DNA of 30,092 nt from positions 1 to 30,092 of the IMG/VR virus record IMGVR_UViG_3300001715_000016; one strand, given 5' to 3'. Source of the DNA: a virus. The translations under genes were made by a program, and so were the position numbers. Below are positions 1 through 6,153 of the stretch, in pieces (position 1 is the stretch's first letter; each line of letters starts with the position of its first letter). The notes under the pieces are model-generated. The model was not told the DNA's origin. It worked only from the letters and a program-made list of their open reading frames with translations, and made no database searches.

Positions 1-765
1 GGCGATAATGTCATCAGCCGTTTTGCTTCCATCAGCGATGGCTTTGCTGTATTTCGGCAGGTTTGCTTGAAAGCGTTTATCGTCATAGACTGGTAATTCT
101 TCTGGCTGGTGATTTACCGACTTACGGTCATCAACAACGGTATATTCGGCATCAAGCGTTTTACCTTCCATTTCCTCAGCAGTAGGTGCTGCCCCAACTT
201 CTGGCCAGCCTTTACGTAAAGCTTGTGCTTCTGTGCATTTCGCAATCTGTCCGCGTGGACGTTTACGCCACATAGCGTTTGGCGCTGTTGATTTGCCCGA
301 ATCGGTTGCGTAGTTTTCTTCCCAGTACTCTTTAGCCACAAAAGAAACGATTTGATCGCCTACCAATTTGTGAGCTGTAACCTTGCACCACTCAGGAAAT
401 GAAACCTCAACCGCATTACCGTTTTTATCGGTTAGCGTTTTAGTGACGATTGGACCAAACTCAGGCTCACTGATACCAGCCATGTTTTTTGAGCGGTCAG
501 CTTGGATACGGTAAAGGCCGATACCTGGCATAACCACGTCACGCCACTCATAATTGCCGCTCACTGGGTTTTTAGTGTTCATTGGTACGGCATGTACTGG
601 CTTTTGCATCACATCAAGTCCAGCGGCATTGCAATAATCAATAATCATTGATATTGATTCGCTTTTAACGCCGACATAGAGCGACTGACCAAGAACCGCA
701 ATAAGCTGCTCTTTATGTATTGCCGGTGAGCTATCTTTATTGTTCGTTTTGGCTGGTGCGTTCAT
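1..765 (-). CDS. bet: Bet/RecT-family single-strand annealing recombinase, C-terminus cut by window edge
   Basis: Reading leftward from an ATG at 765, an open frame of 255 codons runs off the left edge of the window without a stop. The translation resembles phage recombination protein Bet (RecT superfamily), which anneals complementary ssDNA during recombination together with a 5'-3' exonuclease. Supporting blocks are a conserved early helix region (LDVMQKPVHAVP, about residues 50-61), the core VVMPGIGLYRIQADRS (about 77-92), and the MWRKRPRGQIAKCTEAQALRKGWP segment (split here only by eye) near residues 170-195. A strong ribosome binding site (GGAAGGAG) lies about 7 bases before the start, inside the end of the preceding small gene. 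The usual partner exonuclease is not visible and may lie to the left. The family call is by recognition, not by search. Confidence 0.85.
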   Translation of the reverse strand, partial: MNAPAKTNNKDSSPAIHKEQLIAVLGQSLYVGVKSESISMIIDYCNAAGLDVMQKPVHAVPMNTKNPVSGNYEWRDVVMPGIGLYRIQADRSKNMAGISEPEFGPIVTKTLTDKNGNAVEVSFPEWCKVTAHKLVGDQIVSFVAKEYWEENYATDSGKSTAPNAMWRKRPRGQIAKCTEAQALRKGWPEVGAAPTAEEMEGKTLDAEYTVVDDRKSVNHQPEELPVYDDKRFQANLPKYSKAIADGSKTADDIIA

Positions 766-931
766 CACTAACTCCTTCCTGGTTATCCAAATTTCCAAAT
801 GTTTTGTAAAAAAATTCTCTTTCTTCTGGGTTTAGCCCTTCGTTAAACTGTTTCTCTAAAGTAGGTTCTGCCATAGCCATTCCTAAAAATATTGCTGCTA
901 AAAATACGAGGTCGCGTTTTGTGGTGGTCAT
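737..931 (-). CDS. Small unknown protein with N-terminal hydrophobic stretch, 64 aa
   Basis: The protein is unrecognised. It begins MTTTKRDLVFLAAIFLG, so a signal peptide or single membrane segment at residues 8-21 is likely, followed by a charged, hydrophilic tail rich in Glu, Gln and Asn. Its ATG overlaps the stop of the upstream 44-codon gene as ATGA, and it has no good Shine-Dalgarno of its own, so translation is probably coupled. Its last 29 bases overlap the start of bet and carry the bet ribosome binding site. The coding call rests on this overlap chain; the function is unknown. Confidence 0.55.
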   Translation of the reverse strand: MTTTKRDLVFLAAIFLGMAMAEPTLEKQFNEGLNPEEREFFYKTFGNLDNQEGVSDERTSQNEQ

Positions 932-1062
932 CTGGTTAAAATCCAGTGAGCTAAAAGTGTTAGTCCTGCCACTGCAATTGGATGAGTTACGCGAATACCT
1001 TCAATCCATTCACCAGCAACAACTGAGACGCAAACCATTAAAAACACGATTAAGTGGCTCAT
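928..1062 (-). CDS. Tiny membrane protein, 44 aa
   Basis: The protein is unrecognised. The ATG at 1062 overlaps the TGA of the 69-codon gene upstream (ATGA), and its own TGA overlaps the next ATG in the same way. A GGTGAG ribosome binding site precedes it. The product has two hydrophobic stretches, residues 3-16 (HLIVFLMVCVSVVA) and about 28-42, separated by a short charged turn, so it is probably a small inner-membrane hairpin. Small membrane proteins of leftward phage early operons often alter host physiology or exclude other phages, but nothing here shows which. Confidence 0.5.
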   Translation of the reverse strand: MSHLIVFLMVCVSVVAGEWIEGIRVTHPIAVAGLTLLAHWILTR

Positions 1063-1268
1063 GACTCACCACAAGCATGTTTGATGGCTTGTTCTGCTGG
1101 CTTTACAGCGTCAATCATTGCGATATGCAACTGCATTGCGTACCCGTAATGATTTTTTTGTAAAGAAACTAATTTCTGCAAACCCTCCAACAACTCCCTA
1201 GCCACATCAGCAGGAACCCATTCATTGCATTCAAGGCCAACCATTTCTTCTGAGCAGTAGGTTTTCAT
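1059..1268 (-). CDS. Small hypothetical early protein, 69 aa
   Basis: The protein is unrecognised: soluble, mildly acidic, with two Cys near the N-terminus (residues 5 and 14) and one near the C-terminus, and a central helical stretch around residues 25-58. It sits in the leftward operon with ATGA overlaps to the genes on both sides, which is the main support for its being real. No catalytic motif or DNA-binding motif is visible. Confidence 0.55.
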   Translation of the reverse strand: MKTYCSEEMVGLECNEWVPADVARELLEGLQKLVSLQKNHYGYAMQLHIAMIDAVKPAEQAIKHACGES

Positions 1269-1498
1269 GGTCTTTTCTCCAGAGCCTCAAACAGTGCTTC
1301 AGCTTCGGCAATCGCGTCATTAGCCATATCCAGCAAGCTGTTGTAGTCTCCACTATTAAGCTTTTTCATTAGCTCTATGGATGCATGTTCAAGCTTGGTT
1401 AGGCCAGTAGCGTCAACAGTTCCCAAGTCTGTATTTGCTGGGTCCGCCCACACTTCATATTCATGCAGTGGCATTGCTGGCATATCTGCGTTTTCCAT
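1265..1498 (-). CDS. Small acidic hypothetical early protein, 77 aa
   Basis: The frame opens at 1552, but the ATG at 1498 is preferred because a GAGGGG ribosome binding site precedes it at good spacing and it lies just after the stop of the upstream gene. The product (MENADMPAMPLHEYEVW...) is acidic, and its second half (about residues 38-77) is predicted by eye to be helical with heptad-like Leu/Ala spacing. The stop overlaps the next ATG (ATGA). No known family is recognised. Confidence 0.6.
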   Translation of the reverse strand: MENADMPAMPLHEYEVWADPANTDLGTVDATGLTKLEHASIELMKKLNSGDYNSLLDMANDAIAEAEALFEALEKRP

Positions 1499-1499
1499 A

Positions 1500-1781
1500 T
1501 CAAAGCCCCTCATAAATTTTGGTTGCTGCCATAACCACAGCCTCATTAACAACTCGGTTCATTTCATAACCGCACGATGGGCCTAGTGAAATATCCTGTA
1601 GGGCTTGCTCGTAGCGTTTAGCAAATGAAGATTTTTTAACTGCTTGCTCTATGCAATAGGCAACAGAAACTTCGTTAAGGCCGCTCATAATGTCTTGAGC
1701 GAGATCATCAATCGGGTCTACATAAAAAGGACTGCTGGGATGATTGTCGAATTGGCGAATGCCTTCTGGATAATTACCCAT
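1500..1781 (-). CDS. Hypothetical early protein, 93 aa
   Basis: A longer frame exists from 1826, but the ATG at 1781 overlaps the TGA of the upstream 56-residue gene (TGATG), matching the arrangement of the rest of the operon. The start is therefore set there (MGNYPEGIRQF...). The protein has an acidic first half and a helical second half with two Cys. It shows no motif that I recognise. Confidence 0.55.
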   Translation of the reverse strand: MGNYPEGIRQFDNHPSSPFYVDPIDDLAQDIMSGLNEVSVAYCIEQAVKKSSFAKRYEQALQDISLGPSCGYEMNRVVNEAVVMAATKIYEGL

Positions 1782-1951
1782 CACAGCACCCCAAGCCATT
1801 TGCACACGACATAAAACAGCAGCCATGCAAACGAAGTTAAAGCGAGTGCGTCGCCAGCCATTTCAAGCAAGGTTTTAGGAGGTCTAGCCACTGGATATTC
1901 GGTAGAACAATCACCGACTCGATAAGTAGGTTGTATCTTTGCTGACTTCAT
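1781..1951 (-). CDS. First gene of the PL operon, small membrane protein, 56 aa
   Basis: The ATG at 1951 has a GGGAG ribosome binding site about 9 bases upstream and lies roughly 30 bases downstream of the expected PL start point. This makes it the first leftward gene, the place N takes in lambda. The product is not N-like: it lacks an arginine-rich N-terminus and instead has a membrane segment at about residues 36-52 (LALTSFAWLLFYVVCKW) behind a soluble N-terminus. The function is unknown. No boxA/boxB-type nut site was found between the promoter and this gene. Confidence 0.6.
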   Translation of the reverse strand: MKSAKIQPTYRVGDCSTEYPVARPPKTLLEMAGDALALTSFAWLLFYVVCKWLGVL

Positions 1952-1981
1952 GTTGTTTTGCTCCCGTGTTCTTGTGAACTT

Positions 1982-2017
1982 GGAAACAAATTTAGCAAAT
2001 GCTTAAGGATAGGTCAA
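1982..2017 (-). promoter_or_regulatory. PL promoter
   Basis: On the minus strand, TTGACC (2017-2012) and TAAATT (1994-1989) are separated by exactly 17 bases, a strong sigma70 promoter with an expected start near 1982. The spacer carries an operator-like site (1992-2005), so repressor bound there should block RNA polymerase. It drives the leftward operon beginning at 1951. Confidence 0.85.
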
Positions 2018-2061
2018 TAGCTTTTGCTAAATAAAACTAAATTAAATTTAGCAAATAAGCT
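1992..2061. promoter_or_regulatory. Left operator array (OL), three sites
   Basis: Three sites resemble the dyad TTAGCAAATGCTAA: 1992-2005 (TTAGCAAATGCTTA), 2017-2030 (ATAGCTTTTGCTAA) and 2048-2061 (TTAGCAAATAAGCT, strong left half only). Starts are 25 and 31 bp apart. The first lies inside the PL spacer and -10 region, the second against the -35 box, and the third upstream. This mirrors the right array and lambda OL1-OL3. Binding by the repressor is inferred. Confidence 0.8.
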
Positions 2062-2082
2062 GTGGCGTGGTTTTCAGGCAAT

Positions 2083-2105
2083 AAAAAACCCGCACTAGGC
2101 GGGTT
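2083..2105 (-). terminator. Intrinsic terminator of the repressor gene
   Basis: On the minus strand the stem AACCCGC/GCGGGTT (2105-2099 with 2093-2087) has a 5-base loop and is followed by a run of six T (2088-2083). It lies about 40 bases past the repressor stop and ends leftward cI transcription before it enters PL. The 2106-2144 stretch between them holds nothing recognisable. Confidence 0.85.
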
Positions 2106-2144
2106 ATATGTGGTTTTATTTTTTAGTTATTGTTTATGGCGGCG

Positions 2145-2828
2145 CTATAAATCCTTCCCTTCCCAAACCTTAAGAACACGACCAAATACCTGGAAATCCA
2201 TACCCTCCCTTATATACCAGTCAGGATAACTATCGTTATTTGAAATAACCCTTATACCTTCACCCGGCACACTCTGTAGGCGCTTCACAAAACCCTTATC
2301 GTCTACACGAAAAAAGTAAACGGCGTCATAATCAATCTGTTGTACTCCGGCATCAACGATTAAAGGATCGCCACAATTAAACATCCCTTTCATTGAATCT
2401 CCACGACCAGTAATAATTCTAAGGTTTTTATATCCGGTATTGGCTGGAACATTGTTGTTTACCCATTCAGGCGTAACCCTCCAATTAACAACCTCACCCA
2501 ATGGGCCATCAACATACGCGCCAGAACCCATTGAGGCTATAGCTTCCTTATATTGAGCAATCACAATAAAACCCTCGTTAGCCTTATTCGAGATTACAAC
2601 GCTATCAGGTTCATCCTGGTCAAACCACCCACTTTCTAAATTTAATGCTACCTCAAGCATCTTAACCGTCTTCTCATTGAACGGTCTTTTATTCTGCTTT
2701 AACTGCGTTATGTAGCCAGAAGTTACGCCAGCAGCAATAGCTAGCTCAGCCTGCGTGCCATATTTGGCAATCAGCTTTTTTAAGTTTCCGCGTCGAACGT
2801 CTTCAGTGTATTTGGTAGTCATAAGCAT
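2145..2828 (-). CDS. cI: CI-like phage repressor, HTH plus S24 LexA-type peptidase domain
   Basis: This is the lysogenic repressor. The N-terminal helix-turn-helix (about residues 25-45, TQAELAIAAGVTSGYITQLKQ) binds operators, and the C-terminal domain is a LexA/CI S24 self-cleavage fold with nucleophile Ser145 in GDSMKGMF and general-base Lys182 in GFVKRLQ. The usual Ala-Gly or Cys-Gly scissile bond is not evident; the equivalent place reads ASMGSG (residues 98-103), so cleavage at Met100-Gly101 is a guess. The length of 227 aa is typical. Two in-frame ATGs (2828 and 2822) are possible starts. Neither has a Shine-Dalgarno, and an operator site ends only three bases before the first, as expected for a (near-)leaderless PRM transcript. 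The gene is divergent from cro and autoregulation is likely. Confidence 0.93.
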   Translation of the reverse strand: MLMTTKYTEDVRRGNLKKLIAKYGTQAELAIAAGVTSGYITQLKQNKRPFNEKTVKMLEVALNLESGWFDQDEPDSVVISNKANEGFIVIAQYKEAIASMGSGAYVDGPLGEVVNWRVTPEWVNNNVPANTGYKNLRIITGRGDSMKGMFNCGDPLIVDAGVQQIDYDAVYFFRVDDKGFVKRLQSVPGEGIRVISNNDSYPDWYIREGMDFQVFGRVLKVWEGKDL

Positions 2829-2831
2829 AAG

Positions 2832-2905
2832 TTAGCAAATGCTAGAGTAAACCGCGACGAGCAAACGCTAAAGTTTTTCTTGCAATATTATTAAGCATTT
2901 GCTAA
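2832..2905. promoter_or_regulatory. Right operator array (OR) with probable PRM
   Basis: Three dyad sites lie between the repressor and cro: 2832-2845 (TTAGCAAATGCTAG), 2858-2871 (CGAGCAAACGCTAA) and 2892-2905 (TAAGCATTTGCTAA), with starts 26 and 34 bp apart. The last lies in the PR spacer and the first abuts the repressor start. For leftward PRM, weak boxes are visible: TTTAGC (2872-2867), 17 bases, TACTCT (2849-2844), or a TAGCAT -10 at 2844-2839. Weak boxes suit a promoter that needs activation by bound repressor. Confidence 0.8.
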
Positions 2906-2915
2906 ATTCTCCCCA
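2880..2915 (+). promoter_or_regulatory. PR promoter, predicted to start on the cro ATG
   Basis: TTGCAA (2880-2885) and TAAATT (2903-2908) are 17 bases apart. The normal start distance of about 7 bases puts +1 at 2915, the A of the cro ATG. There is no Shine-Dalgarno in the short CCCC-rich stretch before the ATG, so the first message is probably leaderless. The 18-base core TTAAGCATTTGCTAAATT is shared exactly with PL. Confidence 0.8.
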
Positions 2916-3124
2916 TGAACTTACAAAACTACATAGACAGCCTAAGTCCGGAACAGCTACAGCAGTTTGCTGATAGAGCTGATACCTCCGTTGCATACAT
3001 CAAACAGCTTGCTACAGGCCATAGGAAGGCGGGCGCTAAGTCAATCTTCAATCTGATAGCGGCAAGTGATGGTGTTTTAACGGCGCAATCACTTCGGCCT
3101 GACTTTACTAAATCAGCCGCATAA
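2915..3124 (+). CDS. cro: Cro-like repressor (YdaS-type HTH), 69 aa
   Basis: This is a small helix-turn-helix protein, first gene of the rightward operon and divergent from the CI-like gene, hence Cro by position. The HTH spans about residues 12-40 (PEQLQQFADRADTSVAYIKQ is the recognition core), and its style resembles the YdaS/Cro family. It should compete with CI for the shared operators and shut down PRM. It has no ribosome binding site and probably starts from a leaderless message. An intrinsic terminator follows immediately. Confidence 0.85.
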   Translation: MNLQNYIDSLSPEQLQQFADRADTSVAYIKQLATGHRKAGAKSIFNLIAASDGVLTAQSLRPDFTKSAA

Positions 3125-3126
3125 CA

Positions 3127-3151
3127 GCTCACCTTCGGGTGGGCTTTTTTT
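3127..3151 (+). terminator. Terminator after cro (tR1-like)
   Basis: The stem GCTCACC/GGTGGGC (one G-T pair) closes a stable TTCG tetraloop and is followed by seven T (3145-3151). It starts two bases after the cro stop. In lambda the equivalent site limits PR readthrough into cII and replication genes unless antitermination acts. No antiterminator binding site was recognised here. Confidence 0.85.
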
Positions 3152-3198
3152 GTGCCTGATACGTTTTTGAAAGTCGAATTTTGCATGATTACAGATTA

Positions 3199-3225
3199 AG
3201 TGATTCGCAGGTGAATGTAATCACT
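3199..3225. promoter_or_regulatory. Inverted repeat upstream of the LuxR-type gene
   Basis: AGTGATT (3199-3205) and AATCACT (3219-3225) form a perfect 7-bp inverted repeat 13 bases apart, ending six bases before the AAGGGG ribosome binding site of the next gene. The size and spacing fit a dimeric regulator site, possibly autoregulation by the LuxR-type protein. It could also fold as an RNA hairpin in the leader. Confidence 0.4.
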
Positions 3226-3241
3226 AAATAAAGGGGTTTTT

Positions 3242-3607
3242 ATGGATAGTGAATCAGAAGTCAGGATTGAGTTTAAAAAACACGTTCTCACCCCAAAAGT
3301 CGAGGAAGCGTTTGGAGTTTTGGGGCTTGGCAAAACTTATCAAGATGCGGCTGACGAGCTAAGCCGAGACATTGAAACAATAAAGTCTCACGGGAAGATA
3401 ATCCGTGAGGTATTTCAAGCTGCAAGCATGTTAGAGGCCGTTACAAAAGCTGTTGCAAAGGGAATCATCACCATCACCGAAAAGGGCGGCAAAACATTGT
3501 TGTTGGCCTTATTCATGGTCGGAACCGGTCTTCCAGAAGACCACGAAGCCGGAAAAATCAAAATCAAAACCCGCATCAAAATCGAGCGCCGTATTAATGA
3601 GTTCTAA
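3242..3607 (+). CDS. LuxR/GerE-type HTH protein in the cII position, 121 aa
   Basis: The first two thirds align by eye with the GerE/LuxR DNA-binding domain: 'LTPKVEEAFGVLGLGKTYQDAA' (15-36), then 'DELSRDIETIKSHGKII' (37-53), with the typical T-I-K-S-H recognition motif, then 'EAVTKAVAKGIIT' (65-77). It has no receiver or autoinducer domain, only a short C-terminal tail with a hydrophobic patch (LLLALFMVGTGL, 87-98) and a Lys/Arg-rich end. The start is fixed by AAGGGG five bases upstream. It occupies the slot of the lambda activator CII, so a role in the lysis-lysogeny choice is reasonable but inferred. The tail could place it at the membrane or serve as an oligomerisation helix. Confidence 0.75.
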   Translation: MDSESEVRIEFKKHVLTPKVEEAFGVLGLGKTYQDAADELSRDIETIKSHGKIIREVFQAASMLEAVTKAVAKGIITITEKGGKTLLLALFMVGTGLPEDHEAGKIKIKTRIKIERRINEF

Positions 3608-3752
3608 TTCACCTAAACCAAGCCCATTAGAAATGTTCGCCAAATGGTCTGGAATGGCTTTGAAATCAATCCTTATGGCTGGATTTTATCTGGTTTCTGC
3701 AATCGGTAATGCCATGCAGGTTTTTAAGAAAGATGACGGTGATAAAAAATGA
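3597..3752 (+). CDS. Small membrane protein, 51 aa
   Basis: The frame starts at an ATG (3597) inside the last codons of the LuxR-type gene (11-base overlap), and its stop overlaps the next ATG (ATGA), so it belongs to a coupled series. A hydrophobic segment at about residues 20-38 (MALKSILMAGFYLVSAIGNA) is followed by a Lys/Asp-rich tail. The product is unrecognised. The N-terminal extension seen in the same frame back to 3453 lies wholly inside the previous gene and is not used. Confidence 0.5.
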   Translation: MSSNSPKPSPLEMFAKWSGMALKSILMAGFYLVSAIGNAMQVFKKDDGDKK

Positions 3753-4573
3753 TCATCCGTAGCATTAGAACACAAAAATACACGGTTATACCAAACCTGA
3801 TAATCGAGGATAAAAACCTCGATTGGAAAGAGCTTGGTTTGCTGGTTTTTTTGCTTTCAAAACCTGACGAATGGGAAGTATCTGTACACCACTTAGCGAG
3901 ACAAAGAAAGGCTGGCAGAGACGCCGTATTAAACATGCTTAAAGCTTTGCGTGATGCGGGTTATGTAGAAATGAAACGTAAAGCTGAGGGTGGAGTTGAT
4001 TACATTATTTACGACACCCCCCAAAACCGGAAAAAGCCACAGTGGGAAAATCCGGAAGTGGCTACTGAAAGCACAGACCCAAAACCGGAAAAGCCACTAA
4101 CGGAAAATCCCACTATGGGAAAAGCCACTAACGGATTATCCGGTCATATAGTAAATACTGAAGATCTAGTAATTACTGAAAAAGAAATAGTAAAGACTGA
4201 AAGAGAGCAAAGCGCGCCAGAACAAACGCAAACCGAACTTGAAGCAAAACGAGTTGCTGACTATCTGCATAACCGCCTGATTGAAGAAATTCCAGAAGCA
4301 AGATCCGAAAAGCCTAACTCTTGGGTTAAAGATATTGAGCGTGCAATACGCATCGACGGACGAACAGAGGCAGAGCTGCTTGCCGTAATCGACTGGATCC
4401 ATACCGGTGACAAATTCTGGGTATCAAACATCAAGTCTGGCAAAAAACTACGCAGCCAATTCGTAACCATCGTTGGGCAAATGCGTAGACCAAAAACGAA
4501 TTACTCAAAACCAACTCGCCGTCCAGGTGAGTTCGATTATCAACGCGAAGTACCAGGGGAGCGATTATCGTGA
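3749..4573 (+). CDS. Phage replication initiator, O-like, with winged-helix N-terminus, 274 aa
   Basis: The N-terminal 85 residues look like a winged helix-turn-helix of phage replication initiators (DWKELGLLVFLLSKPDEW, then VSVHHLARQRKAGRDAVLNMLKALRDAGYV). A low-complexity Pro/Lys/Glu linker (about 90-170) is encoded by the iteron repeats described separately, and the C-terminal domain (about 170-250) would contact the helicase loader. This layout, with DNA-binding domain, origin in the gene and partner domain, is that of lambda O, although residue similarity to O is not evident. It overlaps the loader gene by GTGA. The function is well supported by position and repeats. Confidence 0.75.
   Translation: MIIRSIRTQKYTVIPNLIIEDKNLDWKELGLLVFLLSKPDEWEVSVHHLARQRKAGRDAVLNMLKALRDAGYVEMKRKAEGGVDYIIYDTPQNRKKPQWENPEVATESTDPKPEKPLTENPTMGKATNGLSGHIVNTEDLVITEKEIVKTEREQSAPEQTQTELEAKRVADYLHNRLIEEIPEARSEKPNSWVKDIERAIRIDGRTEAELLAVIDWIHTGDKFWVSNIKSGKKLRSQFVTIVGQMRRPKTNYSKPTRRPGEFDYQREVPGERLS
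4029..4210. other. ori: Probable phage replication origin: iterons plus AT-rich stretch inside the initiator gene
   Basis: Repeats of GGAAAAGCCACT type occur at 4029, 4045, inverted at about 4052-4062 (GGAAGTGGCT), 4087, 4102, 4118 and 4133 (degenerate GGATTATCC). The last four start 15-16 bp apart, close to one and a half helical turns. They are followed by 4144-4210, which is strongly A+T rich and purine-biased, as expected of a DNA-unwinding element. Lambda's ori has the same arrangement within O. Confidence 0.75.
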
Positions 4574-5361
4574 TAGCCCAAGATTTGAAAGAATTTGATA
4601 TTGCCTTATGCGAGGCGCTGGCAATTTTTGACAAGCATCCGCCTGAACGCTCAGTTGTTGAGTTCTGGATGAATATCTTATCGCCTTACAGTATTGAGCA
4701 GGCAAAGCGTGCATTCAAAATTCATGTGGCGAAAAGCCATTTTGCACCAAAACCAGCAGACATAATCGAAATTATCAACCAGCAAGACGGCAGACCATCA
4801 GCAGATGAAGCTTGGCCTATTGCTCTACAAGCAAGCGATGAAATGGCAACAGCAGTCTGGACAGAAGAAATCGAACAGGCGTGGCATCACTGCTACCCAG
4901 TCTTTGAATCAGGCGATGAGATAGGCGCTCGCATGGCCTTCCGTCAGCATTACCAAAGACAAATTGAACATGCCCGTATGACTGGAAAGCCAGTTAAGTG
5001 GACGGTATCACTCGGACACGATCCAGAACAAAGAGTCACAGCACTGGAAACCGCTCAGCAAAAAGGCTTGATCTCACACGATCGCGTTGCCGGTTTACTG
5101 CCATCACCAGAGCCAACAGGGGACGGACAGCACATTGCAGGGCTGGTTGGTTATCAAGGACAAATTGACGCGCCAGCAACAGACTCAGCCAAAGCAGGAT
5201 TAAAAAAACTACGCGATGTTCTCGCGTCATCCACGAGTGAGCCACGCGTCGACAAAGTTGACCAGCAAAAACAAGACGAACAAAAACGCCGTGATGAACT
5301 GGCAGAGCAAGAAAGATTACTGCTTGAAGCCAGAAACCGCTATCAGGAGCAATCAGCATGA
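4570..5361 (+). CDS. Replicative helicase loader-like protein (lambda P position), 263 aa
   Basis: The protein follows the initiator and so should bring the host DnaB helicase to the origin. The N-terminal 70 residues (LAIFDKHPPERSVVEFWMNIL, then SIEQAKRAFKIHV and FAPKPADIIEIINQQ) resemble the short N-terminal domain of phage loader/inhibitor proteins such as SPP1 gp39. The C-terminal 60 residues are a charged coiled coil. The start is a GTG at 4570 overlapping the previous TGA, with GGGGAG upstream. There is no Walker motif, so it is a P-type rather than DnaC-type loader. Confidence 0.6.
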   Translation: MIAQDLKEFDIALCEALAIFDKHPPERSVVEFWMNILSPYSIEQAKRAFKIHVAKSHFAPKPADIIEIINQQDGRPSADEAWPIALQASDEMATAVWTEEIEQAWHHCYPVFESGDEIGARMAFRQHYQRQIEHARMTGKPVKWTVSLGHDPEQRVTALETAQQKGLISHDRVAGLLPSPEPTGDGQHIAGLVGYQGQIDAPATDSAKAGLKKLRDVLASSTSEPRVDKVDQQKQDEQKRRDELAEQERLLLEARNRYQEQSA

Positions 5362-5621
5362 TCACAACTAACGCCAGAACTACAGACCCAGTATCAAGAC
5401 AGGCTGAATTTAAAAAAGGCGATTTAGTGACATTCAATGCCTACAAAGGCGAAGTTATACCGGCAAGAGTTATTGAGTGCTTAGGCGTTAACGAAGCTAG
5501 CGGACTGCATGTGTACCGACTTGAAGGTGCCGACAAGTCAAAACGACTTCAAACAATAACAAGCGGTAGCAGTATAAGAGAATCCGTTAATTTTGTTGAG
5601 CCAGGGGAGTTTGGCTGGTGA
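5358..5621 (+). CDS. Small hypothetical protein, 87 aa
   Basis: The product is unrecognised, with an SH3-like or Tudor-like feel: FKKGDLVTFNAYKGEVIPARVIEC (about 19-42) reads as a beta-strand-rich patch, followed by an HVYRLEG strand. It overlaps the loader gene by ATGA. A 37-base gap, the longest in this part of the operon, separates it from the next gene. Confidence 0.6.
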   Translation: MITTNARTTDPVSRQAEFKKGDLVTFNAYKGEVIPARVIECLGVNEASGLHVYRLEGADKSKRLQTITSGSSIRESVNFVEPGEFGW

Positions 5622-5658
5622 GCTTCTCCCGCACCTTCATATTCCTGGATAGCCAGTA

Positions 5659-6153
5659 ATGAGTGGTCAAACAGCTTATCACCTGGAAACAGACGAAATA
5701 CGCGCCAACTGTCTGCGTGAGATATCCATGCTGCCCATCAAATCAAACAAGATGGTGGTTATCAAGGATAAGAAGCAAACACGCTCAGAGGCTCAGTTAC
5801 GACTTAAGTGGATGTGGTGTGGTTTTTTGGCTAAAGAGCGTGCCGGAAATGAGGGGCGTGATCGCGAAGACTGGAACCGATTTTTTAAAGGCAAGTTCAT
5901 GCGCGCTCTACTGCTCGAGCAAGACGAAGAATTTCACGATTTTTTCACCAATGCAGACCGACTTCTTGAGTCAGCAGCAGATGAAGAAAATAGAAATTGG
6001 GCCAAAAAAACCATCATCGACGCCATGAAAACCGAGTGGCTTAACACCAAAAACATGAGTGAGTTTATGACCAGTATTGATAGACATTGCCAGCATCGCT
6101 ACTCAGTCCAGCTACCAATACCAGATGACCTTAAGTGGGCTGTTGAGAAATGA
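5659..6153 (+). CDS. ninB: NinB-like recombination protein, 164 aa
   Basis: NinB (Orf) of lambda binds ssDNA/SSB and assists recombination in place of RecFOR. The match seen here is in pattern: an early beta-strand ending in Lys-Gln-Thr-Arg with following 'SEAQLRLKWMWCGFLA' helix (about 40-58), a central Glu/Asp-rich 'REDWNRFFKGKFM' segment, and a C-terminal 'NMSEFMTSIDRHCQHRYSVQLP' helix. The last block is typical of NinB homologues, ahead of a Pro-Asp-Asp end. The length (lambda NinB 146 aa) and position before RusA- and YbcO-like genes agree. Sequence recognition is moderate; no clear Shine-Dalgarno is seen. Confidence 0.6.
   Translation: MSGQTAYHLETDEIRANCLREISMLPIKSNKMVVIKDKKQTRSEAQLRLKWMWCGFLAKERAGNEGRDREDWNRFFKGKFMRALLLEQDEEFHDFFTNADRLLESAADEENRNWAKKTIIDAMKTEWLNTKNMSEFMTSIDRHCQHRYSVQLPIPDDLKWAVEK

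Noticed and set aside
3453-3596. N-terminal extension of the 51-residue membrane protein
   Set aside because: It lies wholly inside the LuxR-type gene in another frame; the ATG at 3597 gives the normal short overlap.
5036-5437. A 133-codon minus-strand frame
   Set aside because: It is antisense to the helicase-loader-like gene, which has a better start, spacing and composition.
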